This document shows, one piece after another, positions 8,809-17,278 of a stretch of DNA of 64,000 nt; position 1 is the first letter of the stretch; the number at the start of each line of letters is the position of its first letter. A program made the translations under genes and the position numbers. The notes under the pieces are model-generated. The model ran no database searches and was not told the origin of the DNA. It worked only from the letters and a program-made list of their open reading frames with translations. This stretch comes from an uncultured Erythrobacter sp. (lineage in GTDB: Bacteria > Pseudomonadota > Alphaproteobacteria > Sphingomonadales > Sphingomonadaceae), in the NCBI RefSeq assembly GCF_958304185.1, contig NZ_OY284433.1, positions 1,798,001-1,862,000 of the forward strand, written 5' to 3'.

Positions 8809-9705
8809 CTAGCCCGCGGGCGGCTCCAGCCCGGCGTGGCCATGCGCGGCGACCAGCGTGTTGCGCAGCAGCACCGCAATCGTCATCGGCCCGACCCCGC
8901 CCGGCACCGGCGTAATCGCGCCTGCAACCGCGCTGACCTCGGCAAAGGCGACATCGCCCACCAACCGCCCCTTGGTCTTGCCCTCTTCAGGCGGAAGGCG
9001 GTTGATGCCGACATCGATTACGCTCGCCCCCGGCTTGATCCAGTCGGCACGCACCATCTCCGGACGGCCCACGGCGGCGACCACGATATCGGCGCGGCGG
9101 ACGACCTCGGCGAGGTTCTTCGTGCGGCTATGTGCGACGGTGACGGTCGCATTCGCATCCACCAACAACTGCGCCATCGGCTTGCCGACGATGTTTGAGC
9201 GGCCGATCACCACCGCCTCCAGTCCCGACAGATCGCCCAGCCGGTCTTTCAGCAGCATGATACAGCCCAGCGGCGTGCAGGGGACAAAGCCCGGCTGGCC
9301 GACGCTCAGCCGCCCGGCGTTGATGACATGGAACCCGTCGACATCCTTGTCCGGGCTGATCGCGGCGATCACGGCCTGCTCGTCCAGCCCGTTCGGCAGC
9401 GGCATCTGCACCAGAATGCCGTCAACTGCATCATCGCGGTTCAACCGTTCGACCAGCGCGAGCAGTTCCGCCTCGCTGGTTTCAGCGGGCAGGCGGTGTT
9501 CAAAGCTGGCGATCCCGGCTTCCTCGCAGGCGCGCGCTTTGGCGCCGACATAGACCTGGCTTGCCGGATCTTCGCCCACCAGCACCACCGCAAGCCCCGG
9601 ACGCCGCCCGGTCGCTTGCGCAAAGTCCGCCGCCAGCGTGCCGATCCGGGCACGCAAGTTTGCCGCAAAAGCCTTGCCGTCGATCAGCGCCGCTTCCCCC
9701 ATCAT
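8809..9705 (-). CDS. folD: Bifunctional methylenetetrahydrofolate dehydrogenase/cyclohydrolase FolD
   Basis: A 298-residue enzyme interconverting 5,10-methylene-, methenyl- and 10-formyl-tetrahydrofolate with NADP+. Family motifs are present: the catalytic-lysine region [40 protein letters not shown], the nucleotide-binding [11 protein letters not shown] and [16 protein letters not shown]. The first ATG overlaps the stop codon of the upstream yggT gene (ATGATG), implying translational coupling. The length is normal for the family. Confidence 0.97.
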   Translation of the reverse strand: MMGEAALIDGKAFAANLRARIGTLAADFAQATGRRPGLAVVLVGEDPASQVYVGAKARACEEAGIASFEHRLPAETSEAELLALVERLNRDDAVDGILVQMPLPNGLDEQAVIAAISPDKDVDGFHVINAGRLSVGQPGFVPCTPLGCIMLLKDRLGDLSGLEAVVIGRSNIVGKPMAQLLVDANATVTVAHSRTKNLAEVVRRADIVVAAVGRPEMVRADWIKPGASVIDVGINRLPPEEGKTKGRLVGDVAFAEVSAVAGAITPVPGGVGPMTIAVLLRNTLVAAHGHAGLEPPAG

Positions 9706-9983
9706 CGCACGGCGCCTTGCAGGATGTAGCCGAGTGCGTTGAGGATCATCAGGAACACCATCGGCGAAAAGTCTATGGCGCCGGTATCGGGCATGACCTT
9801 GCGGATCGGGCGCAGGACGGGCTCGAACAGGCGGCTCAGCGCGTCATGCACTGCATAGGCGAACTGGTTGCTCGGGCTCACCACGTTGAACGCGAACAGC
9901 AGCCCGATGATGAACCAGATGATCAGCAGCATGTTGGCGGTGCTGATGATCATGGAGAGTATCTGGAAAAGTGCGTCAGTCAT
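9702..9983 (-). CDS. YggT-family membrane protein
   Basis: A 93-residue protein with two hydrophobic segments ([21 protein letters not shown] and [13 protein letters not shown]) flanking the family stretch [24 protein letters not shown]. YggT proteins are small inner-membrane proteins of uncertain role, linked to cell-envelope or septation functions in several bacteria. It precedes folD with a four-base overlap. Confidence 0.92.
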   Translation of the reverse strand: MTDALFQILSMIISTANMLLIIWFIIGLLFAFNVVSPSNQFAYAVHDALSRLFEPVLRPIRKVMPDTGAIDFSPMVFLMILNALGYILQGAVR

Positions 9984-10098
9984 TGCGATCCATTTCCGTT
10001 GCGAAGGCGCAGGCCTGTGTGGCCCTCGCGCCCGGTGATGTCCCTTGGCAGGCGTATTAGCTCCTTAATACGCCTCGCGCTACAACTCAGTTCCCGGC

Positions 10099-11022
10099 TC
10101 AGGCGCGCACCAGTGTCCCGGCCCCGCGCGCGGTGAAGAATTCGAGCAGCATCGCATGGCCCACGCGCCCGTCGAGCACCACCGCCGCCTCGCAGCCGGA
10201 TTGCACTGCGGTGACGCAGGTTTCGAGCTTGGGCACCATGCCGCCGCGGATCACGCCGTCTTCGCGCAGCTTGGCGATGTCGGCAGGCGTGAGGTCGGTC
10301 AGCAGTTCGCCCTCTGCACCCAGCACGCCCGGCACGTCGGTGAGCAGGAACAAGCGCGCCGCACCCAGCGCCGCCGCAATCGCGCCTGCCATCGTGTCAG
10401 CATTGATGTTGTAGGTCGCCCCGTCCGCACCCGGCGCAATCGGTGCGATCACCGGGATCATCCCGGCGGCCACCATCGTGTCGATCACGCTGGTATCGAC
10501 CGCCGCAGGCTCGCCCACGAAGCCCAGGTCGACCACCTGTTCGATATTGCTGTCAGGATCGCGCGTGGTGCGGCTGACCTTGCGCGCTGTCACCATGCCG
10601 CCATCCTTGCCCGAGATCCCGATCGCCTTGCCGCCAGCGGCCGCGATCCAGCCGACCAACTCCTTGTTGATCGCGCCCGACAGGACCATTTCAGCGACCT
10701 TGGCCGTGGCTTCATCGGTGACGCGCAGGCCATCGACGAAGGTGCTCTCCACCCCCAGCCGCTTCAGCATCTGGCCGATCTGCGGGCCGCCGCCATGCAC
10801 CACCACCGGGTTGATGCCGACCGCCTTCAGCAGCACGATATCTTCGGCAAAGTCGCGTGCGGCTTCGGGATCGCCCATCGCATGGCCGCCGTACTTCACC
10901 ACGAAGGTCCGCCCGGCATAGCGCTGGAAATAGGGCAGCGCCTCGATCAGCACTTCGGCCTTCGAGAGATCAGGCTTGTCCGCCCCGGAACGAGGCGGCG
11001 TATGGTTCAGCTTGTCGGTCAC
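10099..11022 (-). CDS. argB: Acetylglutamate kinase
   Basis: A 307-residue amino-acid kinase catalysing ATP-dependent phosphorylation of N-acetylglutamate, the second step of arginine synthesis. Seen motifs: [12 protein letters not shown] near residue 40, [11 protein letters not shown] (substrate-binding glycine loop), [15 protein letters not shown] and [14 protein letters not shown]. The length fits the alphaproteobacterial enzyme, which is usually arginine-inhibited. It is probably the first gene of a unit with yggT and folD, though 115 bases separate it from yggT. Confidence 0.97.
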   Translation of the reverse strand: MTDKLNHTPPRSGADKPDLSKAEVLIEALPYFQRYAGRTFVVKYGGHAMGDPEAARDFAEDIVLLKAVGINPVVVHGGGPQIGQMLKRLGVESTFVDGLRVTDEATAKVAEMVLSGAINKELVGWIAAAGGKAIGISGKDGGMVTARKVSRTTRDPDSNIEQVVDLGFVGEPAAVDTSVIDTMVAAGMIPVIAPIAPGADGATYNINADTMAGAIAAALGAARLFLLTDVPGVLGAEGELLTDLTPADIAKLREDGVIRGGMVPKLETCVTAVQSGCEAAVVLDGRVGHAMLLEFFTARGAGTLVRA

Positions 11023-11176
11023 CGGTGTTCAAACCCCTGCGCGCGCGCTTTGCGTTGTCGCGCGGCGCCCTAGCGGCTCGCGGCCCCGGGGCCAAGCCGA
11101 TTGGTGGAACTGTCAGTAAGGGTTAGGAAATTGTGCACCATAGTGCTATTCTGATCTCAGGGGGAGAGAGGTGGCG

Positions 11177-11353
11177 ATGAGCGAGAGTGACAGCGACAAA
11201 CCAGCGGCGGACCCTTCCGGCGGGGGGCGGCGGCAGACGGACCGGCGCAAGGCGCAGGTGCCCTTTGACGGGCCCGACCGCCGCAAAAGTGATCGCCGCA
11301 CCGGCACGGACCGGCGCACCACTCCGCGCGAAGATGGCGGGATCGCGGAGTAG
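11177..11353 (+). CDS. Small Arg/Asp-rich protein with DRR repeats
   Basis: A 58-residue hydrophilic protein beginning at ATG 11177, eight bases after a strong GGGGAGAGAGG ribosome binding site (a GTG six bases earlier is also possible). It contains several DRR or near-DRR triplets (QTDRRK, GPDRRKSDRRT, GTDRRT) spaced by a few residues. No membrane segment, cysteine or known domain is visible. It stands alone and divergent from argB. A GCAC-CATA-GTGC inverted repeat just upstream (11137-11148) could be an operator. It is probably a real conserved small protein of unknown function. Confidence 0.6.
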   Translation: MSESDSDKPAADPSGGGRRQTDRRKAQVPFDGPDRRKSDRRTGTDRRTTPREDGGIAE

Positions 11354-11418
11354 CATCGGCCTGCGCGGAGTTGCGAGCGGAGCATCGCCTGTTGCCCCGC
11401 CCGCATACGCCGTGGGTG

Positions 11419-11670
11419 CTAGACCGCGTCCGGCGCGGCTTCCAGCATTGCGGCGATTTCGTCGAGCAGATGCAGCCGTTCCTTCTTGAGCGCTTCGAGC
11501 CGGTCGTCGCTCGCGGCGTCGATCTCGGCTTCGATCCGGTGGATTTCGCGGTTCACTTCGTGATGCTGCTCGGCCAGCCGGGCGAAATGCGCATCGTTCA
11601 GCTTGAGCTCGCGGAGCGCCTCGGCATTGTCCGGAAAGACATCGGCGAGTTCGTTGGGGGTGTGCGACAT
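11419..11670 (-). CDS. YdcH-family (DUF465) small coiled-coil protein
   Basis: An 83-residue acidic helical protein starting at ATG 11670 behind GGGAGAACACC. The sequence shows the DUF465 pattern: LAEQHHEVNREIHRIEAEI then an ALKKERLHLLDEIAAML segment, predicted to be a two-helix coiled coil. YdcH proteins are common single-gene cytoplasmic proteins of unknown function. The longer open frame upstream of this ATG has no family similarity. Confidence 0.85.
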   Translation of the reverse strand: MSHTPNELADVFPDNAEALRELKLNDAHFARLAEQHHEVNREIHRIEAEIDAASDDRLEALKKERLHLLDEIAAMLEAAPDAV

Positions 11671-11763
11671 GGTGTTCTCCCTAGGTGATGACGTCTGTCC
11701 TAGGCGCTCGCGCCGCCGGCGTACTTGATCGAGGTCAAGTTCCAACGCGCAGTGCGGCGGGGA

Positions 11764-12060
11764 TCACCACAGGAACACCATCAGAAACACCGCGATGCAC
11801 AATTGCAGCCCCGCGATGAAATGCAGCCGCCCGCAGAACGGCTGCTTCCGCGTCTTGTGCCGAAACACCGCCCGCCCCGCATAGGCGCCGAGCGTCCCGC
11901 CGAAGAACGCCAGCTGGAGCAAGGTGTCTTCCTTGATCCGCCAAGCCCCCTGCTCGGCCCGCGCCTTGTCGATGCCGAAAGCGGCAAAGGCGAGGAAATT
12001 CATCACGGCGAGCGCTGTGATGATGTTGGCGGGGGAGAGCAGGGTTTGCAGCGGAGCCAT
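11764..12060 (-). CDS. DUF1294-family small membrane protein
   Basis: A 98-residue protein with hydrophobic segments at about 12-28, 46-60 and 80-97. The family signature is seen as FAAFGIDKARAEQGAWRIKEDTLL and FFGGTLGAYAGRAVFRHKTRKQPF. DUF1294 proteins are often fused to cold-shock domains elsewhere but stand alone here. The function is unknown. It ends next to a palindromic repeat and an AT-rich island. Confidence 0.88.
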   Translation of the reverse strand: MAPLQTLLSPANIITALAVMNFLAFAAFGIDKARAEQGAWRIKEDTLLQLAFFGGTLGAYAGRAVFRHKTRKQPFCGRLHFIAGLQLCIAVFLMVFLW

Positions 12061-12131
12061 GCGCGCGGCGTAGCGCGGGATGGGTTGCCGAAGGGTTGAT
12101 GTAGAGCTCGGCCATCATCCGCCCCGCGTCC

Positions 12132-12218
12132 GTCATCCCGGCGCAGGCCGGGGATCCGGGGTCCCGCTGCCTTCGGTTCTTTGGAATGAAGAAGCGGGGT
12201 CCCGGGTCAAGCCCGGGA
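12132..12218. repeat. Small palindromic intergenic repeat (REP/MITE-like)
   Basis: An imperfect inverted repeat of about 85 bases: it begins GTCATCCCGGCGCAGGCCGG, has complementary inner arms (GGGGTCCCGCT and AGCGGGGTCCC) and ends with CCCGGGTCAAGCCCGGG. It has no coding content. It resembles the short non-autonomous palindromes scattered in sphingomonad genomes. It lies at the edge of the accessory patch at 12278-13343. Confidence 0.7.
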
Positions 12219-12277
12219 AGGGGGCGGAGGCAGCGATCCCGCTTCACATGCGCCGCAGTCCATGTGGCGCTAGTGCG

Positions 12278-13162
12278 TTAGCTACCGAATCCGCCACCAG
12301 AATTGTATTCGTTGAAGTCAGTAGACCCCATATCCCTGCTAAACGCTGACTTTGAGTACTTTGAACGTAGCTTCCAGAACCTTATTTCATGTTCTGACAG
12401 ATTATGAAGCAAGGCGTATTTCTCTACTAACACTTTGAATTTCTGGCGTCCCTCACCATAGTCACAGCTCAACGCCAGCAATGCGATTTCACCTTCACTA
12501 AGAGATGCTCTCAATATTTGAATGTAAAGATATTTATCCTCGATTTCAGAATTATCGATATACTTTACTATATGATACATCATTCTGAAATAATGATTTA
12601 TATCGTACCGGAAATGTTCGGAAAAACTTTCCCAGACCCTGGCTACGTTTTTTACTGTCCGGTCACCGTTTAGGATTTCCTTGAATTTCTCAATCATCAA
12701 CCTGAAGACATCATGGCCTTGATGTTGCCGCCCAGTCTCTCTCTCAGTCAAATCTAGGCCATTGACTAAATCTCTATGGCTTTTCAATAGTTGAAAAAAT
12801 GTATTTTCAAATATTTGCTTCTGTGTTTGCCGATCGAGAAGTTCTTGTCTTGATATCGCACGAGCGCGATCGCTTTGGGCGATCTTATCAAATTCCTCTT
12901 CTCTAGCCCGGATCCTTGCAATTTCACTCGATTGTATTTTATAGGCGCCGACCGCCCCAAGTGCGGCGATGAGAGCCATCAATGCACTTATTGGAGCAAA
13001 AGAATCACCGAATGCTCCGCTATTTGTGAAACTCCAATTTACAGGAAATGGGTTCCACCCAAGCCCAGAGGCTACAATTGTCGCAATCCAGCCTAATGCG
13101 CCTAATGCAATAAGCCACCACTGCTTCTTTGTTAAGCCAATTTGCTTGATTAGCTCAATCAA
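12278..13162 (-). CDS. Putative phage abortive-infection protein (putAbiC type)
   Basis: A 294-residue protein with two N-terminal membrane helices (about 15-33 and 55-76), a charged coiled-coil (EIARIRAREEEFDKIAQ) and a helical domain with IFENTFFQLLKSHRDLVNGL and FRMMYHIVKYIDNSE followed by LRASLSEGEIALLAL. This order matches the putAbiC family of predicted abortive-infection membrane proteins. The DNA is clearly AT-rich against GC-rich neighbours, with frequent A/T third codon positions, which indicates recent horizontal transfer. It overlaps the upstream YodC-like gene by eight bases. The defence role is family inference. Confidence 0.8.
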   Translation of the reverse strand: MIELIKQIGLTKKQWWLIALGALGWIATIVASGLGWNPFPVNWSFTNSGAFGDSFAPISALMALIAALGAVGAYKIQSSEIARIRAREEEFDKIAQSDRARAISRQELLDRQTQKQIFENTFFQLLKSHRDLVNGLDLTERETGRQHQGHDVFRLMIEKFKEILNGDRTVKNVARVWESFSEHFRYDINHYFRMMYHIVKYIDNSEIEDKYLYIQILRASLSEGEIALLALSCDYGEGRQKFKVLVEKYALLHNLSEHEIRFWKLRSKYSKSAFSRDMGSTDFNEYNSGGGFGS

Positions 13163-13343
13163 GATCTGCTTGCCTCACCTTCTTTAAAGATTCGGCAGGA
13201 AACCTTGCTTGAGCTGGAATTCCAGAGCGGTCAAACCACTCACATAGAATTCCTGAGAAGTGCTGAGACGGTAGTGCTGTGACGGTCATTCTTGGACCGC
13301 CGCTTCGCAGAAGCACTACATCACCAACTTTGAAATCTGCCAC
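13155..13343 (-). CDS. YodC/DUF2158-family small protein
   Basis: A 62-residue protein that matches the YodC family well: MADFKVGDVVLLRSGGPRMTV, a central CEWFD motif and a late RFPAESLKKV segment. The fold is expected to be a small beta-barrel; the molecular function is unknown. It overlaps the start of the putAbiC gene by eight bases, so the two are probably co-translated. It is also less GC-rich than the surrounding DNA, consistent with a shared origin. Confidence 0.82.
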   Translation of the reverse strand: MADFKVGDVVLLRSGGPRMTVTALPSQHFSGILCEWFDRSGIPAQARFPAESLKKVRQADLD

Positions 13344-13348
13344 ACTCT

Positions 13349-14395
13349 CTACTCCGCCGCCTGCACCCCAAACAGCCCAGCCTCAGCCACAACGCTGTCA
13401 TCCTCGTTCACAGCCTTAGCCTTCTGCCGCTTATCGAACGACGACCACACGGTGTTCCAATCACCGCGCGTGGCGCCCTTCGAATATTCGGTCGCGCGGG
13501 TTTCGAAGAAGTTGGCGTGCTCCACCCCGTTCAGCAGCGGCGCAAGCCACGGGAGGGGGTGTTCTTCGATCATGTAGATCTCTTGCAGGCCGAGCTGCTT
13601 CAGGCGCCAGTCGGCGATGTAGCGGATGTAGCGCTTGATTTCCTTGGCGCTCATGCCGTTGATCGGGCCCATTTCGAAGGCGAGGTCGATGAAGTTGTCT
13701 TCCAGACGCACGGTCTTCTGGCAGATGTCGATCAGGTCTTCCTTCACCGCCTTGGTGAGGCACTGGCGTTCCTCGCAGAAGGTGTGGAACAGCTTGATGA
13801 TGCCTTCGCAGTGGAGGCTTTCGTCACGCACCGACCAGCTGACGATCTGGCCCATGCCCTTCATCTTGTTGAAGCGCGGGAAGTTCATCAGCATGGCGAA
13901 GCTGGCGAACAGCTGCAGCCCTTCGGTGAAGCCGCCGAACGCGGCAAGCGTGCGGGCGATGTCTTCATCGGTGTCGACGCCGAACTGGCCGAGGAAATCG
14001 TGCTTGTCCTTCATTTCCTCATATTCGAGGAAGGCGCTGTACTCGCTCTCGGGCATCCCGATGGTGTCGAGCAGGTGCGAATAGGCGGCGATGTGCACCG
14101 TTTCCATGTTGGAGAAGGCGGCGAGCATCATCTTCACCTCGGTCGGCTTGAACACGCGGCCGTAGTTTTCGTGATAGCAGTTCTGCACCTCGACATCGGC
14201 CTGGGTGAAGAAGCGGAAGATCTGCGTGAGCAGGTTACGCTCGTTCTCGGTGATCTTCTGCGCCCAGTCGCGGCAATCTTCGCCCAAGGGCACTTCTTCG
14301 GGCATCCAGTGGATCTGCTGCTGGCGCTTCCAGAAGTCATAGGCCCAGGGGTACTGGAACGGCTTGTAGGTCGAGCGGGCTTCGAGAAGCGACAT
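13349..14395 (-). CDS. nrdB: Ribonucleoside-diphosphate reductase beta subunit (class I)
   Basis: A 348-residue radical-generating subunit. Metal-ligand helices are visible: ADVEVQNCYHENYG, METVHIAAYSHLL (ExxH) and VRDESLHCEG. The N-terminus begins directly with the core (TYKPFQYPWAYDFWKRQQQIHW), so it has no ATP-cone. It supplies the tyrosyl-type radical to NrdA for deoxyribonucleotide synthesis. It is co-oriented with nrdA, separated from it by one small membrane protein gene. Confidence 0.96.
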   Translation of the reverse strand: MSLLEARSTYKPFQYPWAYDFWKRQQQIHWMPEEVPLGEDCRDWAQKITENERNLLTQIFRFFTQADVEVQNCYHENYGRVFKPTEVKMMLAAFSNMETVHIAAYSHLLDTIGMPESEYSAFLEYEEMKDKHDFLGQFGVDTDEDIARTLAAFGGFTEGLQLFASFAMLMNFPRFNKMKGMGQIVSWSVRDESLHCEGIIKLFHTFCEERQCLTKAVKEDLIDICQKTVRLEDNFIDLAFEMGPINGMSAKEIKRYIRYIADWRLKQLGLQEIYMIEEHPLPWLAPLLNGVEHANFFETRATEYSKGATRGDWNTVWSSFDKRQKAKAVNEDDSVVAEAGLFGVQAAE

Positions 14396-14463
14396 GGGCG
14401 GTCTCCTAGAACGAATGAGAATAGCAGATACGAAGCGCGCGCGCTTCCGGATTCACGGCGGCG

Positions 14464-14649
14464 TCAGGGCGCGTAGGCGATGACGACGTAGATGCAGAAG
14501 GGCACGAACATCGACACCATCGCCACGTGGATCATGGCGGCGTTGCGCGAATGGCCCTCGACGTTGCGCTTGAGTTCGCGCCACGCGTTGAAGGCGAAGA
14601 CGGCGCTGACGATCAGCCCGATAACGCCCATGACAAACGGCAGATTCAT
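14464..14649 (-). CDS. Small two-helix membrane protein between nrdA and nrdB
   Basis: A 61-residue protein with two membrane segments (LPFVMGVIGLIVSAVFAF and MIHVAMVSMFVPFCIYVVIAY) and a short basic loop (WRELKRNVEGHSRN). I do not recognise a family. It is on the same strand as nrdA and nrdB and lies between them, suggesting co-transcription, but a functional tie to ribonucleotide reduction is not shown by the sequence. Confidence 0.7.
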   Translation of the reverse strand: MNLPFVMGVIGLIVSAVFAFNAWRELKRNVEGHSRNAAMIHVAMVSMFVPFCIYVVIAYAP

Positions 14650-14689
14650 ATGTGTGTAGTCCCCTGTAAACGATGATGCGGCGGCCGCA

Positions 14690-14720
14690 GGCGCGGGGCG
14701 GGCCGATGCCCACCCGCGCC
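14690..14720 (-). other. GC-rich hairpin between nrdA and the small membrane protein gene
   Basis: GGCGCGGG (14690-14697) pairs with CCCGCGCC (14713-14720), and inner GGGC pairs with GCCC around a CGAT loop. No T-run follows on the minus strand, so it is more likely an attenuating or RNA-stabilising structure than a rho-independent terminator. Confidence 0.4.
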
Positions 14721-14734
14721 CCGGCCGTGAGCGC

Positions 14735-16765
14735 CTACTGGCAGCTCAGGCATTCCTCGTAATCGGTCTCGGCGCTGAGTTCGATCTTGGGCGCTTCCGA
14801 GGTGTTGTCCGCCTCCACCCCGCCGACGAACCCGGCGCGCTGCACGCTCTTGGAGCGCAGGTAATACAGCGACTTGATGCCGCGCTCCCACGCCTGATAG
14901 TGCAGCATCATCAGATCCCACTTGTCGACATCAGCCGGGATGAACAGGTTCAGCGACTGGGCCTGATCGATGTAGGGCGTGCGGTCGGCCGCGAATTCGA
15001 GCAGCCAGCGCTGGTCGATCTCGAAGCTGGTCTTGAAGGTCGCCTTTTCCTCGGTGGTGAGGAAGTCGAGGTGCTGGACTGAACCGCCGCGTTCAAGGAT
15101 CGAGTTCCAGACATTGGTCGAGTTCTTCGACTTCTTGTCGAGCACCTTTTCAAGGTACGGGTTCTTGACGATGAAGCTGCCCGACAAGGTCTTGTGGGTG
15201 TAGATATTGGCCGGGATCGGCTCGATGCAGGCCGACGTACCGCCGCAGATGATCGAGATCGACGCGGTCGGCGCGATCGCCATCTTGCAGCTGAAGCGTT
15301 CCATCGCGCCCATATCGGCCGCATCGGGGCACGGCCCGCGCTCCTGCGCAAGCAGCATCGAAGCCTCGCACGCCTTGGCATGGATGTGCTTGAACATCTG
15401 GAGGTTCAGCGCCTTGGCCATCGCGCTTTCGAAGGCGACGCTCTTCTGCTGGAGATAGGAGTGGAAGCCCATCACGCCGAGGCCGACCGAACGCTCGCGG
15501 TCAGCGGAATACTTGGCACGGGCCATCTCGTCCGGCGCGCGGTCGATATAGTCCTGCAGGACGTTGTCGAGGAAGCGCATGACGTCCTCGATGAACTGCT
15601 TGTCGCCCTTCCACTCTTCCCAGGTTTCCAGGTTGAGCGACGACAGGCAGCACACCGCCGTGCGGTCATTGCCCAAGTGGTCGATCCCGGTCGGCAGGGT
15701 GATTTCCGAGCACAGGTTCGAGGTCGAGACCTTGAGGCCGAGATCGCGGTGATGCTTGGGCATCATGCGGTTCACGGTGTCGTTGAAGACGATGTAGGGC
15801 TCACCGGTGGCAAGACGGGTTTCGACCAGCTTCTGGAACAGCGAACGCGCATCGACCGTCTGCCGCACCGAGCCATCGCGCGGCGAGCGGAGCTGGAACT
15901 CGGTGCCTTCGCGCACGGCGTTCATGAAATCGTCGGTGACCAGCACGCCGTGGTGCAGGTTCAGCGCCTTGCGGTTGAAGTCGCCCGAAGGCTTACGGAT
16001 TTCGAGGAACTCCTCGATCTCCGGGTGGCTGATGTCGAGATAGCACGCGGCCGAACCGCGCCGCAGCGAACCCTGCGAAATCGCCAGCGTCAGCGAGTCC
16101 ATCACGCGCACGAAGGGAATGATGCCCGAAGTCTTGCCGTTGAGGCCGACCGGTTCGCCGATGCCGCGGACATTGCCCCAATAGGTGCCGATCCCGCCGC
16201 CCTTGGACGCCAGCCACACGTTTTCATTCCAGGTGTTGACGATGCCTTCCAGGCTGTCCTCAACCGAGTTGAGGTAGCACGAAATCGGCAAGCCGCGGTG
16301 CGTGCCGCCGTTCGACAGCACCGGGGTGGCGGGCATGAACCACAGCTTCGAGATGTAGTCATAGAGCCGCTGGGCGTGAGCCTCGTCATCGGCATAGGCA
16401 TCGGCCACGCGGGCGAACAGGTCCTGATAATTCTCGCCGGGGAGCAGATAGCGATCGGTTAGCGTTTCCTTGCCGAAATCGGTGAGGCGCGCGTCGCGGG
16501 TGTTGTCGGTGACAACGGTGAAGCGGCGTGCGTTGACGGTCTTGCTGTCAGGCGCCTCGGACTTGGCGGCTTCGGCCATGGCACCGGCCAGCGCCTCACC
16601 GGCTTTGGCCGCGATCAGGGCATCTGTGCCCATATCGATCTTGTTCATGCTTACCGCCTTTTCATCCTTCACGGACGTCTCGGCAATCGCGCCCGCATCC
16701 AGTTCGTTCGTCACATCGCTTGTCACCGCATCACTGGGCACGTTGTCGCTCGCCTTGAAATCCAT
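14735..16765 (-). CDS. nrdA: Ribonucleoside-diphosphate reductase alpha subunit (class I)
   Basis: A 676-residue catalytic subunit that reduces ribonucleoside diphosphates. Visible features: LPISCYLNSVEDSLEGI (active-site cysteine region), GGIGTYWGNVRGIGE, the NLCSEI radical-cysteine loop, AIAPTASIS, and the C-terminal YEECLSCQ redox pair reloaded by thioredoxin or glutaredoxin. The first 80 residues are Ala/Asp/Glu-rich and show no ATP-cone, so the overall activity site appears absent. Upstream lies a 513-base non-coding region with many GANTC sites. Confidence 0.96.
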   Translation of the reverse strand: MDFKASDNVPSDAVTSDVTNELDAGAIAETSVKDEKAVSMNKIDMGTDALIAAKAGEALAGAMAEAAKSEAPDSKTVNARRFTVVTDNTRDARLTDFGKETLTDRYLLPGENYQDLFARVADAYADDEAHAQRLYDYISKLWFMPATPVLSNGGTHRGLPISCYLNSVEDSLEGIVNTWNENVWLASKGGGIGTYWGNVRGIGEPVGLNGKTSGIIPFVRVMDSLTLAISQGSLRRGSAACYLDISHPEIEEFLEIRKPSGDFNRKALNLHHGVLVTDDFMNAVREGTEFQLRSPRDGSVRQTVDARSLFQKLVETRLATGEPYIVFNDTVNRMMPKHHRDLGLKVSTSNLCSEITLPTGIDHLGNDRTAVCCLSSLNLETWEEWKGDKQFIEDVMRFLDNVLQDYIDRAPDEMARAKYSADRERSVGLGVMGFHSYLQQKSVAFESAMAKALNLQMFKHIHAKACEASMLLAQERGPCPDAADMGAMERFSCKMAIAPTASISIICGGTSACIEPIPANIYTHKTLSGSFIVKNPYLEKVLDKKSKNSTNVWNSILERGGSVQHLDFLTTEEKATFKTSFEIDQRWLLEFAADRTPYIDQAQSLNLFIPADVDKWDLMMLHYQAWERGIKSLYYLRSKSVQRAGFVGGVEADNTSEAPKIELSAETDYEECLSCQ

Positions 16766-17278
16766 CTGAAGCCCCTGTTGTCCCCCGAATCAGACCATGG
16801 ACGCAAGGGGCCATGTTCCAATTCTGTTCTATACCGTTTGGTCCACAGACTTGCCAACAGGTTGCCCGGTTGCCGGGCCTGTTGACGCATCGGTTGGTCC
16901 CATTTGCGGCGTGATACGAACCTGTGGGCCGGGGCGAATCGTTCTTCGTCTGCCCTCTCACGGGGCGGGGACGTTTCACCAAGGCTTGGGGGTCCGATCA
17001 GCGCCGAACCACTAGATGATGAATCACTGCGGGACTCCCGTCAACGGGCGTTTAAGCACTTGGTTACCATGCCGGGTCGATTCCGGCCCGTGTCGGACCT
17101 GCGCCCAACCCGCGACGCGTGGACCAAGCTTGAGTCGCGCAACCCGCAAGCCCCAAATTGAATCTGTGAAGAAAAATATGGTGATTGAATCATTCGAATC
17201 CACCCGTGATTCTTTTGCATGGTCCACGGCATGATTGTTGCGCGGCGGACGGGTGCGGCGCCGCGCGGGGCGGGAGAA
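16766..17278. promoter_or_regulatory. nrdA upstream region with a cluster of ten GANTC (CcrM) sites
   Basis: No convincing gene is seen here. GANTC occurs at 16787, 16936, 17021, 17033, 17079, 17132, 17160, 17187, 17196 and 17208, ten sites in about 430 bases; the last four fall within 55 bases. With GC near 65 percent only one or two would be expected by chance. GANTC is the target of the cell-cycle methyltransferase CcrM, and its methylation state controls GcrA-dependent promoters in alphaproteobacteria. I could not identify NrdR boxes or an unambiguous -35/-10 pair. Confidence 0.5.
16855..16884 (-). other. Hairpin upstream of nrdA
   Basis: CAACAGG (16855-16861) pairs with CCTGTTG (16878-16884), and inner CCCGG pairs with CCGGG around a TTG loop; an unpaired TTG bulge separates the two helices. 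It lies about 90 bases before the nrdA start and could sit in the nrdA leader or be a protein-binding palindrome. No known riboswitch family is recognised. Confidence 0.4.

Noticed and set aside
17071-17087. T-arm-like hairpin (GCCGGGTCGATTCCGGC) suggesting a tRNA
   Set aside because: No anticodon arm or acceptor stem can be built around it and no CCA-proximal pairing is seen, so it is treated as a chance palindrome.
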